From Rhynchosporium graminicola (taxonomy: Eukaryota; Ascomycota; Leotiomycetes; Helotiales; Ploettnerulaceae): 64,000 nt of DNA. The notes under the pieces were generated by a model. The model searched no databases. It saw only the letters and a list, made by a program, of their open reading frames with translations, and had not been told where the DNA came from. The translations under genes were made by a program, and so were the position numbers. The stretch lies in NCBI GenBank assembly GCA_900074885.1, contig FJUW01000056.1, forward strand, positions 87,339-151,338, read 5' to 3'. Below are positions 53,612 to 64,000 of this stretch, one piece after another. Position 1 is the stretch's first letter. Every line of letters begins with the position of its first letter.

Positions 53612-55175
53612 ATGTCTAGAGCTCCAGAGAATCCAAATAACCCTCCCTCAAGTCCATACGACCAACCAGAATACTCATCGATCGACGCAGAGAACCTCGT
53701 CGAACTCCAAGTGAGTAGTATACCCATCTTCGAAATGGGCGACAATTCAACAGACGAAGAGGACCTCTCAGGCCAAGAATCAGGTGGATCGAGTCGGGTG
53801 AGCCAGGGCACTAGGATTAACATTATGGAGTGGGCTATTGGAGGTAGTGGTGAGAATACGCCTAGAGCCGTGGCCGGAGCTGAGATACTCGGAGATGATG
53901 ACAGCATGGGGGCCGGAAGCTTTCACTCGGGAAGTGGAGTAACGCTGAGCAGCGACGATGAGGCCGGCGACCCAGCTGATCTCACCTCGAGAATCATCCA
54001 GTCGAATAGATTTGCTCCCGGCTACGTTGTCGAAGATCAGTATGCTGGCGAGGATATCTCGAAAGAGGTGCTGCCAGGAGTCTTTGGCGAACCTATAAAT
54101 TACCGCGCAACAAGAAATACGATCAGTCCTGGCACTTTGGATCTGCTCCCTGGCAGTCCTATGCAAGATGATCTCGATATAAGTGTCGCCTCTGATAGCA
54201 GCTCGGTGTCGCATATCTCAGAAAGTACACTGGACAATAGTGACACTCCGCAGCACAACACAACCGATGCAATGTGGATGGACAGCCTCCTCAACTTTCC
54301 ATGGATCAATAAAGACCTGTCTATGATACTCGACCCAGCATCCAGGAAGCTAGTAGTCATGCCTCAAACCGAACTCCAGCTCAAAAAAGCTGTAATTGAT
54401 CTGTACAAATCTATGCTCCGCGGGGTCTGGTTCATTCAACTCTCCGCTCGAGGACTTTGGCTCGAACAAACATTTCCGGACGAGCTTTGGTGGGACGTCT
54501 TTACCGACAAGGAGAGCGAGGAACTACAACGCACGTTACACAAGCAGATTTATGAGGATATCGTCACGAGAGCAATTACTGTGGTTGAGGAGTGGCGATT
54601 GAGAAGTGGATTTGCTAAGGTCCCGGAGACAGAGAGGGAGCTGGAGGATGCGGAGGAGAAAGTGGGTGAAAGGCGCGAGATGAAGCAGCTGATTTTGGAT
54701 GAAGCGTCAAAGAAGAGTGTAGATCGATGGGTTAGGTTCCTTTTCGGGGGCGTTATCGACGCAGAACACTTACATAGGATCCTGGGCTGTTCTTTGAGTG
54801 GGGTGAGACAGTGTATCATAACGAAGGTGATGTTGGTAACCGAGTGGCCGTTTGGTGAGTGTTGGACGGTACGTACTCGAAGTTTCGTTCGTTCGAATCA
54901 TAGCCAGATTCAAGTTGGGCTGAGCGCTGGATGGAATACAGAGTCCTCTATGATATGGCATATCATACCACATCGGTTTCTTTGGCTTTCCTCTTCAAGT
55001 TCATTTCTCGTCGGCACTCGAAGATCCCGCTGGCGCGAGGGTCGAATTGTCAGCTAATGGGTTCCAGGTCAAAGGATCACTTCAGGAGCCACTTCACAAT
55101 CGGCGCAAAGTGAATTTTATCATAGATGGGCAGTTGGATGAGCTTGTCGGGTATCTGAATGTCCGCGATGAGTAA
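53612..55175 (+). CDS. Unrecognised protein, probably two exons (about 472 aa)
   Basis: A long frame begins MSRAPENPNNPPSSPYDQ. The first 230 residues are acidic, Ser/Gly-rich and probably disordered. Residues about 235-410 look folded and helical (LDPASRKLVVMPQTELQLKK, then FPDELWWDVFTDKES). I do not recognise the family. Read straight through, the frame ends at 55057 with an uninformative tail. A GTGAGT at 54855 spliced to an AAG acceptor at 54999 gives exons 53612-54854 and 55000-55175. The spliced end reads ALEDPAGARVELSANGFQVK and finishes VGYLNVRDE. That end looks much more protein-like, so I prefer the spliced model. Function unknown. Confidence 0.65.
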
Positions 55176-55546
55176 GGTCTGGCGGATCCGAATGGTGCCT
55201 CTGCCTCCTCTCTGTTGCCTTAATGGAGAATTTTAGATGTTAACTTCATCTGCTATCTTGAGTAACCTGTATAGGTTGAAGACTTTAGGCTTCGGATCCT
55301 CAGTACGACTAGAGAGCAAGAATTGAGGTCAATAGTGTACCATAGAACAATGGAGACTTCTACTCGTGGATCGATGGCTCGTTTTGAGCTTGCTGCATTC
55401 TCTGGCTCGTCTTCAGGACGGCAACCGAAGGAGTGGTCTGTGACAGCCTTCCTCGAAATTCCGTTATTGAGTACTTGATTGGGCTTCGCCATTCATTAAA
55501 GTTCCTGAATTGTTGATCGGCGATGATCCAACAAATGCAAGGCAGA
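55176..55546. other. Intergenic between convergent genes
   Basis: The region between the 3' ends of the unrecognised gene and the Zn2Cys6 gene. A 79-codon minus frame at 55253-55492 has no support. Confidence 0.5.
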
Positions 55547-56843
55547 TCACCTGAGCAGAAACTCAGTAACCTCCTTATCAGTGCTCATCATCATAGCCCT
55601 GATAGGAATCTCTACATAAGGAAGCCATCGCTTATCCAACAACCTGATAAGCGTACCAAACTCCTGCTGGGCAATCCCATCCACCCACCATAAATCTCTC
55701 ACCAGCCTCATGAACACCATATAATAAGCCAGAATAACCAGAACACGCGGTCGTCTCTGCTGCGCCCCGCTGGCAATGGCATGATTAATAAAAGACGGCC
55801 AAGTAACCACTCTGATCGATAAATCTGGACCAGGTCCACTTTCGCGTAATTGGCCGTAGAGCATGCCAAGTGCATCAAGGGCCGAGCAATAATGTTCCAG
55901 TATCAGGAAATCAGGATCCGTAGGCTCGATCTCACGAACCATTCGCATCAATATCTTCGGGACGACGGGTAATTCTTTCAGGGGTGCGGCCTCCCGACGA
56001 AAAATGGGAGATACGCTCAGGCTCTGAATATCCTCGTAGGACTTCAAGCTAATGACAGTGCTCAAGCCCCGGTAAAGGACCAGCCAGTTGACGGCGATCA
56101 ATTCACCTTCGTCCATTATGTAGTCTTTGGAGCAGAGGAGAACGAGGAGGAGGGATGTGATGAGTGCTGCTTCGTACTTCCTAGTCCCCCATTGAAGGTC
56201 TGCTAGTGCTGTACGGAAGCTACTTAAAGCTCGTGCACGATATATTGCGGTTTGTCTGATGGCCTGTTGCGGATCGGGAAGAAGCTGTTGCTGATGAAGA
56301 GAGGCAAGGCCAAGCATACAATCCTGTAAGAAACCAAACTCGAAAGCTAGACGTGGGACCTCGATTCGCAAAACTTCGTTGGACCAGTCTCCAACAGCTA
56401 GGGTAGTCCAGGTGGAAGTAGACCATTGATGCATGTATCGAAGGTCGACTGAAGAGAGGAATCCTATTGATGGGAGTTTTTCTGGTGGTGGAGAGCTTGT
56501 TACTAAAGCCATTTCCCAATCCCGGTTGATGATTTCGATATCCTCGTTGAAGTCAAAGTCAAACAGGAAGTCATCACCCAATGACCCGGAGGATGTTGGG
56601 GACAAGGAATTTTGTGACATTTCAATCGAAGATGACTTGGTCGAACGAGCAATGTAAACACATTCGAGGTCTCGTTTCTCGCAGAAAGCGCATTTTGGCT
56701 TAGCTTCATTGCACTATAATCTGTGAGCCAGTGTCATATCACAATAATTGAGGATCTTATACTTTGACTTTCCTCGATTTACAGGTTCCACAGCCTCCTC
56801 GGCTCTTCTTATGAGGCCGTTTGGGGATGAAGTCTGATGACAT
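55547..56843 (-). CDS. Zn2Cys6 fungal transcription factor (415 aa)
   Basis: Two exons, 56843-56763 and 56713-55547. The short first exon (MSSDFIPKRPHKKSRGG...) completes a zinc cluster split by a 49-nt intron. The cysteines fall at 18, 21, 28, 35, 38 and 45, giving C-x2-C-x6-C-x6-C-x2-C-x6-C. Without the first exon the open frame would start at a later Met (56620) and lose the DNA-binding domain. The remaining 370 residues are a helical region of the type found in sterol-uptake-control-like and other fungal-specific regulators (LAFEFGFLQDCMLGLASLHQQ, then YRARALSSFRTALADL). It is presumably a nuclear sequence-specific activator or repressor. Target genes cannot be told from the sequence. It is transcribed divergently from ORC5. 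Confidence 0.9.
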
Positions 56844-57355
56844 GATATCCAGATTTCTTTTTGATTCAGACTAACGTGTCCGGATGAGTCAATGAAGGCC
56901 TCAAGAACGAACAGTAAATGGCTTATAATCTGTCGAAGAAGCTGGGTATTGGCCGCGAGAGTGATGCCTAGATACATGTTACAGGATAAAGACTTTCTTG
57001 ATTTCGCAACATATTCAGAAGTAGCAAATATGTAGAAGTTCGAAATTCAAATATTGAAAATATATACCCACAAAAATCACACTTGTAGCTTTATTCCAAG
57101 TGTGAAAGCTAGAAGCATATTCTATCTAGTAGGAAAGTGTGTTTAAGCATTTGAGGTCGAGAACGAGCCTGCGTCATGCCAGAGTACATCCTTGTACGTT
57201 CTGCATGCTTACATAACGGACGCATAACATGGGCTCTAAGCGCGGCTGCGGCAAAATAAGGCTGGCATCGCGTCTCCTCCAGTCGTAGCCTGAGCAGACG
57301 CGACTTTAGTATTTTTGGTTGGGTCAATGTCGCTGTTCCCATTCCTTAAATAGAA
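56844..57355. promoter_or_regulatory. Shared divergent promoter region of the Zn2Cys6 gene and ORC5
   Basis: A 512-bp stretch between divergent starts. No distinct repeat or motif that I can name. Confidence 0.5.
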
Positions 57356-58906
57356 ATGGCCTCCTTGTTCTCACTCCCGAATGAGGTGATGCTCTCAGCC
57401 CTTTCTGCACGCTTTCCATGTAGAGATCAGCAGATTCGTACTTTAGCTACCCTCACTTCCGTGAGTCTCTTCATTAGCATTATGATTCTTGATACTAAAC
57501 ACACCCGCAGATCCAAGGAGCAAGGAGCAGAAATATAGTCCTTCATGGTCTCGAAGCGACAGGCAAAAGTGCTATAGTGAAAGCACTTCTGGAACAACTC
57601 TCAAATCCTTCAAAAGGCCAAAGGAATGGCACAAAACATAGCAATAACTTGCGGTATGCCGTTGTGAAGAGTGCAGAATGCATCAGTGGTAGACATCTGC
57701 TCGAGCAGACTGTGGGAGCAGTGGCTGCGGCTGTGGAGTGGAAGGACAATATCGGTCGCTGCGACAACCTGGCACGACTGGTTGTGGAGTTAGGAGGGCT
57801 GGTGAATAGTTGGACTAAATCTAGAGAGGAAGATGGGAAGTTTGTGCTAGTATTTGACGGTATAGATCGTCAACGAGACCCACCTGCGACGTTACTTCAA
57901 GCACTTGCACGATTAGGGGAGACAGTACGTGAAATCTTTGCTCTGCATTCCGGCATATTGCTAACATGGCCAGATCCCAAACCTTACAACAATATTCATA
58001 GTCACCTCTCCAAGACCTAACTTTCTCCACGTTCCAGGCGTACCTCACATCTCATTTCCAGCCTATATCAAGCCCGAGCTCCTTCAAATAATAGCTCTTA
58101 CCACACCCAGCCCCGAACTCCCAAAAGAAACCAAGGAGACCTGGTCCAGGCTCTGTTCGGCCGTCTGGGACTCACTCTCCAAGCACTCAGGCCGAGACAT
58201 TCTATCCTTCCGTTCCGTCTGTCTCGATCTCTGGCCACGCTTCGTTAAGCCCATTCTCGACGGCCAACTCGACCCGTCACCCTTCTCGAAACTCTTACTT
58301 GCAAATCGATCATTATTTCAGTCCGATACAGCTTTAGTCCACAATATCTTATCCGATGACAGCACTGCTGCAGCCATACAAAGTATTAACAAATCCAACG
58401 AAGCCAAATACACCGGCATCGGCGCCCAACTTCCCTACTTCTCCCGCCTCCTTCTCGTGGCCGCATACCTCGCCTCCTTGAACCCTGCAAAAACAGACAT
58501 AACTTTCTTCATGAAAGCCGCAGCCTCAAAGCGACGCAAAAAGGGTGGCGGAACAGCTCTCACAAGTCGCAAACCAGGTGTCACCAAGCACCGGAAAATA
58601 GCGCGGAAACTCCTAGGTCCGCAAGCGTTTGTGCTGGAAAGGATGTTGGCCATCTTTCATGCTATCAAGGAAGATGCTGATGCGAAGAGCAGGGGGAGGG
58701 GAAAAGTCAAAGTTGAGGGAAATGCAGATGTGATGATGGCGGTTAGTACGTTAGCCAGTTTGAGGTTGGTTGTTAGGGTGGGAAGTGTAAGTTCCGTGGA
58801 TGTCCTGGATCCGACGACCAAGTATAGGGTTGCAGTTGGGTGGGAGGTGATTAGAGGGATTGCGCGAAGTGTTGGAGTGGAGGCGGAGGATTACTTGGCT
58901 GATTGA
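57356..58906 (+). CDS. ORC5: Origin recognition complex subunit 5 (483 aa)
   Basis: Three exons: 57356-57460, 57511-57924 and 57974-58906. The AAA+-type N-terminus has Walker A GLEATGKS at 48-55 and Walker B LVFDGID at about 148-154. The lid and winged-helix C-terminus carries PYFSRLLLVAAYLASLNPAKTDITFFM and RKIARKLLGPQAFVLERMLAIFHAI, which are typical of Orc5. The protein is part of the six-subunit complex that marks replication origins and loads Cdc6 and MCM. Donors are GTGAGT and GTACGT, with CGCAG and GCCAG acceptors. The junctions restore TLTSIQGARSRNIVLHG and LGETIPNLTTIFIVTSP. A Lys/Arg-rich KRRKKGGG stretch may help DNA binding. Confident. Confidence 0.95.
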
Positions 58907-59291
58907 GGGAAACTGTTTGGTGGAAGGTGGGGAGCAAATCAAAATCTACTTGGGCACGTTTTCGATGCGGGTGTGTATCTCGGCGCAATGACCGTTTCTT
59001 ATTATTCCAAGGCGGGATGGTTCTGGGAATATTAGGTATCAAGATCTGCTAGCTAAAGCCCAGGGCAAATCCCTTACTTATAAACCTATCTTTATAAGGT
59101 ACCTAGGTAGGAGGAAATGACAGCACGCGCTTCAAAGAACCACCTTCGAGAGCACCGGAACAACCCCCCCCCCTTTCAATATTATTTGTAGTCCCCACTC
59201 CTCGTTTATATAGTCAGTTTGACGATTGAAAGAAAGAGTCCTTGATAAGTATAATGTAGTTAACGAGGAGTCTCGAGCCAAAGGAAGATAG
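58907..59291. other. Intergenic after ORC5
   Basis: ORC5 3' region with a GGTACCTAGGTAGG stretch near 59098-59112. No gene is seen. Confidence 0.5.
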
Positions 59292-59726
59292 ATCTTTCTA
59301 TTCTACCGAGTTCTAGCCTCCGGCCCTCGCCTATATCTTCGTGTCCGACATCGAGAGCGATTCCATGAGGAGATAAAAGACTTGTCTGACAGACGCTTCG
59401 CGATGGCGATGGTGTTGGCATTGGATGCCAAAAACTCGCTTGTGTATGTTAATGATCCTCGGCCTAGAGCAAAGACCGTAGACCTCCTGCGCATGCCTGC
59501 TTCTCCGGTCTTTCAAGTTTGATTGGAGTCATGGCGTGCCCACATTCTAGAACAGAGGGCTGGACTCGCTGGAGTTCCAAAAATTTGGTCTGTGGAAAAA
59601 CACCACTTACTTACTGTCTGGAGCATCGATGGAGCCACGGAAGCGAGGATGGTTGATATTCCGTTTCCGAGACGGCTTCCGGACGGCATAGGCTTCTGGA
59701 CGGAAATATTGCTTGCTATAGTGTAG
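59292..59726 (+). pseudogene. Broken gene fragment with one in-frame TGA
   Basis: Between a TAG at 59289 and the stop ending at 59726, one frame is open except for a single TGA at 59520-59522. Both halves look protein-like. The first includes RFAMAMVLALDAKNSLVYVN and the second AGVPKIWSVEKHHLLTVWS then MVDIPFPRRLPDGIGFW. A CGA-to-TGA change would explain the stop. No start codon context or introns are evident, and the 5' part may be missing. Function is not recognised. It could instead be a spliced gene whose intron removes the stop, but I see no good donor/acceptor pair close by. Confidence 0.4.
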
Positions 59727-60639
59727 ATGAAAGAGGGGTTTTCCAATCTTTTAGTATGTCGTGTTTCACTTCATGGTTCTCATCACATCCTTCTGATTCC
59801 ATATTGCAAATGAGTTATAACTAACATCGTTACCGAGGGATTTTCAAAGTCATGGAGATAGTACATGTTGTTAGTAACAATGAATCTAGAGAAGCGAGAC
59901 CGTAATTTGGCTTTATTTATAAGGTTAAATCGGAGATTGGAACAGACCGTATGTTGCTTGATCTTCTCACCGGACGTTATCCTGTGAGACTCGTTTGTCC
60001 AATCATAGATCCACAAAGCGCTTAACCAGACTGCTCATAAAAGAGCCAATACTCGAGATTCAGAGCTGTATCCATTGAATCTAATTCTAAAACGCGGTGG
60101 AGATACATGCAAAATCATATAGCATCCTTCTGGAAACCACCAAGAGTATAAACGAGTGACGAGGAATGTTCAAAAAGAGGAAAGCGCAACAGCGAAAGAA
60201 TTTGCATGAGTATACAGTGGCGTAGCTAGCTAGCTAGCAAAAATCTCGAGACCTGATCATCCGTCATCTCCCTCTGTTTCTTTCCAAGCAGCTGCTCGCC
60301 CCCCAAAAAGTGGAGTCGTACTCCAACGACATCGTAAGCCAAACCCATTCAGCCTTGTTAAACCTTTTTTCCTTCCAAACAACGGGAATGGCTGTGTCGT
60401 CGTGTGACCTTTCTATCCAGGCCTTTTCTTTTCTTTTCTTCCCTTTCTGGGTATATATACAGATAAGACAAACAAGCAATCGATGGATAGAACAGACAGG
60501 CTTAAAGAGAGTCATAATGTACATCAGTCATCATAAAGAAAGGACTTGGTACTCGAAGTGAGGGACATGAGACATGAAATGAGATATCGTAACAGAGAAA
60601 ATAAAAACGAAAGTCAATCGTGATGAAATCATCCGACTA
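59727..60639. other. Intergenic between the broken fragment and the surface-protein gene
   Basis: No gene is supported. A GCTA tetramer run sits near 60221-60239. Confidence 0.5.
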
Positions 60640-62706
60640 TCAAGCAGCTCTAGTACCGTTTTTGTGCCCAGGGGCGGGGCCAAACTTCTCAGCTCCCTTT
60701 GCCTTTTCAACATCCACAACTGCATATGGAGTCGCATATGGAGTCGCGACTGGCTCAACTGGCGCGCTTGTAGAAGTCTTCGCTTTGCTGACTGGTGTAG
60801 TTTTTAAAGCTTTTCCAGTAGGAGTAGACTTTGCAGTTCCAGTAGAAGATGGTGCAAGTGTTGTGAGGTCTGACGCTCTATGTATTGACTTCGTGACTTT
60901 GGCTGGGGCAGGTGGTGCTTCTGTTTTCTTAGATTCTGTTGTGATGGTAGATGTAATGTTGACCGTGAGGTGAAGAGTCGTTTTGGGGGAAGCGGCTTTT
61001 GTGCTGGTTGAGACCGCAGATGAGGAAGTGGTTGTTATTTTTTTGGCTTCTTTCTTGGGAGGAGGAGCTGTGAAATTCAAACCAGGAGGCAAATCCGCTG
61101 TCGTCTCATTCAAAGCCACTGGAAGGGTAATGTTGTTCAAAGCCTCTGCCTTAGGAGGAGTCGTGAGGTTCAAGCCGGGAGGCAAAGCCGCCGTCGTTTC
61201 ATTTAGAGCCACTGGAAGTGTAACGTTTTTCAGAGAGGGAGCAGTAACATTCGCAAGACCCGAAGATTCATTCAAAGCCACTGGCAGCGTGACATTGTTT
61301 AAAGCTTTAGCAGTGACATTCGGGAGAATCGAAGACTCGTTCAGAGCCACTGGACGCGTGTCATTTCTCAGAGCCGGAGCTTTAAATTTCGCACGACACG
61401 AGGTTTTATTCAAATGCACTGGGGCCGTAACATTGGGCTTTGGCAAACCCGGGTTTATAACCACAGTGTTGTTACTAATGACCGTAACAGTTCCATTCTT
61501 GACTCCAGGCAGAGCAGTCATGGGCGCCCCATTAGGTAATGTGATAGTTGAAGTGACTGTGACAGGTGGACTGGTGACGACCTGGGTGACGTTCTGTCCG
61601 GCGGCAGTAACTATTACAACCTTTCCAGCTTGGACGATTTGGATGATGATAACGTTGACTGTGATGGAAATGGCGTAGCCTTGGCCGGGAGCAGGATGGA
61701 ATCCCGAGTTAGGGGGAAAGACACCTGAAGCTCCACCACCAGGAGGGCCTTGTGGACTCTGGGATCCTGAAGAAGATCCTGAAGAAGAACCTGAAGAAGA
61801 ATCTGAAGAAGAGCCTGAAGAAGAACCTCCTGAATCTCCTGAAGAATCTGAAGAATCTGAAGAACCTGACGAGGCGGAAGAGCCCGACGAGCCCGAAGAT
61901 CCTGAAGAGCCTGAAGAGCCTGAAGAGCCTGAAGAGCCTGAAGAGCCTGAACCCGAAGAGCCTGACCCTGAGGAACCTGACCCTGAGGAACCTGACCCTG
62001 AGGAACCTGATCCTGAAGAACCTGAACCTGGGGAAGGTGGTCCACCTGGAACACCTGGTGGGCCGGGAGGAGGTCCAACAGTGACTGTCACGACAGTTTG
62101 TTGAGGTCCTGAACCAGCAGTGACGAGATTTGGTCCTCGAGTCAAAGACTGGCTAATCGTAGCTTCGCCTGGAACACCATCCACGGTGACAGGAATAACA
62201 TTTGGACCTTCAGAGACAGGCTGAGCAGGGTACGTTGGAATAGCATCATTGCCAGCGGTGACCGTGACAACCCGACCAGGTTGATCAGCACCTGGAGCTG
62301 AGATGGGAACTGTGATAGTCGAGGCTTTGGTCTGAGTGAGTGTAACTGTCTGAGGAGGACCTGGAGCAGGAACCGTGACCGTTTGGACTGCTTGAGGACA
62401 GCCAGTAGCTGTGTATGTCTCGGTAACAGTAACCGTCTTTTCTGCACCACCACCAACACATGGACAAGTATTGGCCGGAGGAGCTGAGCCGACCGGTGTT
62501 GTGATTTGTCTTCTGCGAAGGCCCATCAAGGGCCCTAGGTTATTCTTGACTCCTTGCTTCGAACTTGAGAAACCAGATAAGCATTGCATCAGATTTAAGG
62601 CTTGAGAAAGGACTTACTCATCTTCCGGAGATGGGTCGATTGGGCCAGCAATAGCAGAGGAAGTGTAAAGAGCGACTAGCGCAAACGAAAGAAGTTCAGA
62701 CCGCAT
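60640..62706 (-). CDS. Secreted Ser/Gly-rich, Asn-glycosylated surface or wall protein (670 aa)
   Basis: Two exons, 62706-62618 and 62563-60640. Exon 1 encodes a signal peptide (MRSELLSFALVALYTSSAIAG) and an acidic PIDPSPEDE; a dibasic-type LRRRQ site follows. Next come Thr/Val-rich segments (KTVTVTETYTATG, then QTVTVPAPGPPQTVTLTQT) typical of fungal cell-surface proteins. Then comes a Ser-Gly tract of about 100 residues at roughly 210-305 (SGSSGSGSSGSGSSG...). After it lie repeated units of the kind LNNVTLPVALNESS / LPVALNETT, each rich in N-x-S/T glycosylation sites. The C-terminus is Thr/Lys-rich with PYATPYA and no obvious GPI-anchor hydrophobic tail. It is probably secreted or wall-associated. 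No enzymatic domain is visible. The splice acceptor is AAG, chosen to keep frame. Confidence 0.8.
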
Positions 62707-64000
62707 GCTGAATGTTGTGAAGATGTGTACGGGAAATCTAAACATGCAAAGAAGATGATGTAGAATCGAATGGGAAAGAAGGAAAGGTAGAACCAAACAA
62801 GCACTGGAAAGAACGCGCAGTGCTGATGATCTGCAAGATAAAGGGCATAACCCAGTGTTTATATCACTCTCCGACTGGCCCTATCTCAAATGTCATCGAG
62901 GAACGGACGATCGACCAGGGATTTCCTTCTTGCGAAGACTACCATTACCCTGCGAAGCTAGAAATACTATTCTAGGAACCTCCTGACGCTGGTCATAGGT
63001 CTGACTATGGGTGATCTCAAAAGGTAGCTTCCTAATGCAGAAGGTCACGAACGTGAAACGGCACTTTGGGAGGATAAACAACGGATATGGAGGCTGTGCT
63101 TGCTTCAGATCGTGATTTACGGATCTCTGTCCAGGATCAACGACGGCACTGATCGGGTGAAGCTCTGATCGAAGCTTGTACCTTTATGCATTGAACGGAA
63201 GTGGAAGGATTGCGATTGGGCTAGCTCCGGAGGAAAAAGAAACAGAAGGTTTTGGGTGTGTTTGGACAAGCTCAGGTCGTAATAAGGCTATAACAGCCGT
63301 TGTATAGGTAGCGCGGCTGTGTTAAAACAATCGACATCAAGTCTAGATTTTTGAGATGCAAAGCAGTCTTTGTCCTATCTGTTCTAATGCTCTCAAAAGT
63401 ATACAGGAACAGCGGAGTCAAATCGACGAAGTGGCACCAGTTGTTGACCCGATAGAACTTGAAAGCTGTCCTTTCCAAATCCAAGTAATAGGAGAGATAT
63501 ACTATCGAAACAAAAATGCCAAGCCAGATTGGCATAAAGGTGCTTGATTTGAGTTTCTCAACAATCTTGTCCAAACAAACAGATGACAGAAACCTTGAGA
63601 TCAGATGAAAGGAACTATAAGGAACAATGTGGAGTCTCAAAAGATCGCAACGTACCTCCTGATACTTCAAGAGGCTGTCGTCTCATGCACCGATCCAAGC
63701 ATTGTTGGGACGAAGCGAAGGATAAGCGAGCGATCATGGGACAGATTTTGTATCAGAAGGAGAACAGAACAGGGGATTTTAAAATGACAGGTTTGTTTTT
63801 GAAGGGGGTAAAGCATCAATCTGGTTTCGTGTATATAGTTTGTCGAGAGCTCGGATGAATAGGAAAACGATGACGAAAGGAAAGCCCCAAAGGCTGATCG
63901 TTGAGATGGAGATGAAACTACCGAGGAAACAAACACGTGACCGTGGGAGAGTTTGTGTACATAATGGCCAGGTGTTCCCGTCCTGATATTCATCTGTCAT
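62707..64000. other. Promoter side of the surface-protein gene; no gene to window end
   Basis: Upstream region of the secreted-protein gene. Frames of up to 132 codons near 63272-63993 have no domain and overlap each other on both strands. A gene beginning beyond 64000 cannot be excluded. Confidence 0.45.

Noticed and set aside
56714..56977. 87-codon minus frame starting MYLGITLAAN
   Set aside because: It is out of frame with the zinc cluster; the frame carrying the six cysteines is the real one.
61752..62084. Lys/Leu/Asn-repeat frame (KNLKKSLKK) on the plus strand and Gln/Leu-rich frame on the minus strand
   Set aside because: Other-frame translations of the DNA that encodes the Ser-Gly tract of the secreted protein.
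63272..63993. Overlapping frames of up to 132 codons at the right edge
   Set aside because: They lie on both strands with no domain and no clear splice sites; they may be chance frames.

Overview
The window comes from the nuclear genome of a filamentous ascomycete (Pezizomycotina). The genes carry many short introns of about 45-75 nt with GTRNGT donors and YAG acceptors. A Ty3/gypsy retrotransposon shows the transition-only damage typical of RIP (repeat-induced point mutation). The gene set, gene structures and a fungus-only Zn2Cys6 regulator fit Pezizomycotina; Leotiomycetes is my best guess but only an inference.

Layout. Positions 1-6606 hold two chromodomain-type gypsy copies nested head to head, both destroyed by RIP-like mutation. 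Positions 6607-16400 are a gene desert of about 10 kb, rich in degenerate duplications. Throughout it recurs an unassigned motif of about 18 bp, TGCGAYRTGCAACAAAAC, often as close inverted or direct pairs. From 16.4 kb the window is ordinary, gene-rich euchromatin. In order: an F-box-like protein (-); class II histone deacetylase HDA1 (-); GAPDH (-) with a long 5' UTR intron; COX5 (+); a mitochondrial ClpX-type unfoldase, MCX1 (-); glycogen branching enzyme GLC3 (+); ATP synthase beta subunit ATP2 (+); a very large chromodomain plus seven-CCCH-finger protein (-); a Rab11/YPT31 GTPase (+); ribosome-biogenesis factor BRX1 (+); an unrecognised protein (+); a Zn2Cys6 transcription factor (-); ORC5 (+); a broken gene fragment (+); and a Ser/Gly-rich secreted surface protein (-).

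Themes. COX5, MCX1 and ATP2 are nuclear genes for mitochondrial proteins lying within 10 kb. GAPDH and GLC3 belong to central carbon and glycogen metabolism. HDA1 and the chromodomain-CCCH protein both point to heterochromatin, which is notable next to a RIP-damaged repeat island, although nothing in the sequence proves a functional link. Four gene pairs are divergent and share intergenic promoter regions: MCX1/GLC3, chromo-CCCH/YPT31, Zn2Cys6/ORC5 and GAPDH/COX5.

Exon coordinates were worked out by eye from splice consensus, reading frame and family conservation. All family assignments come from recognised motifs, not from a database search.
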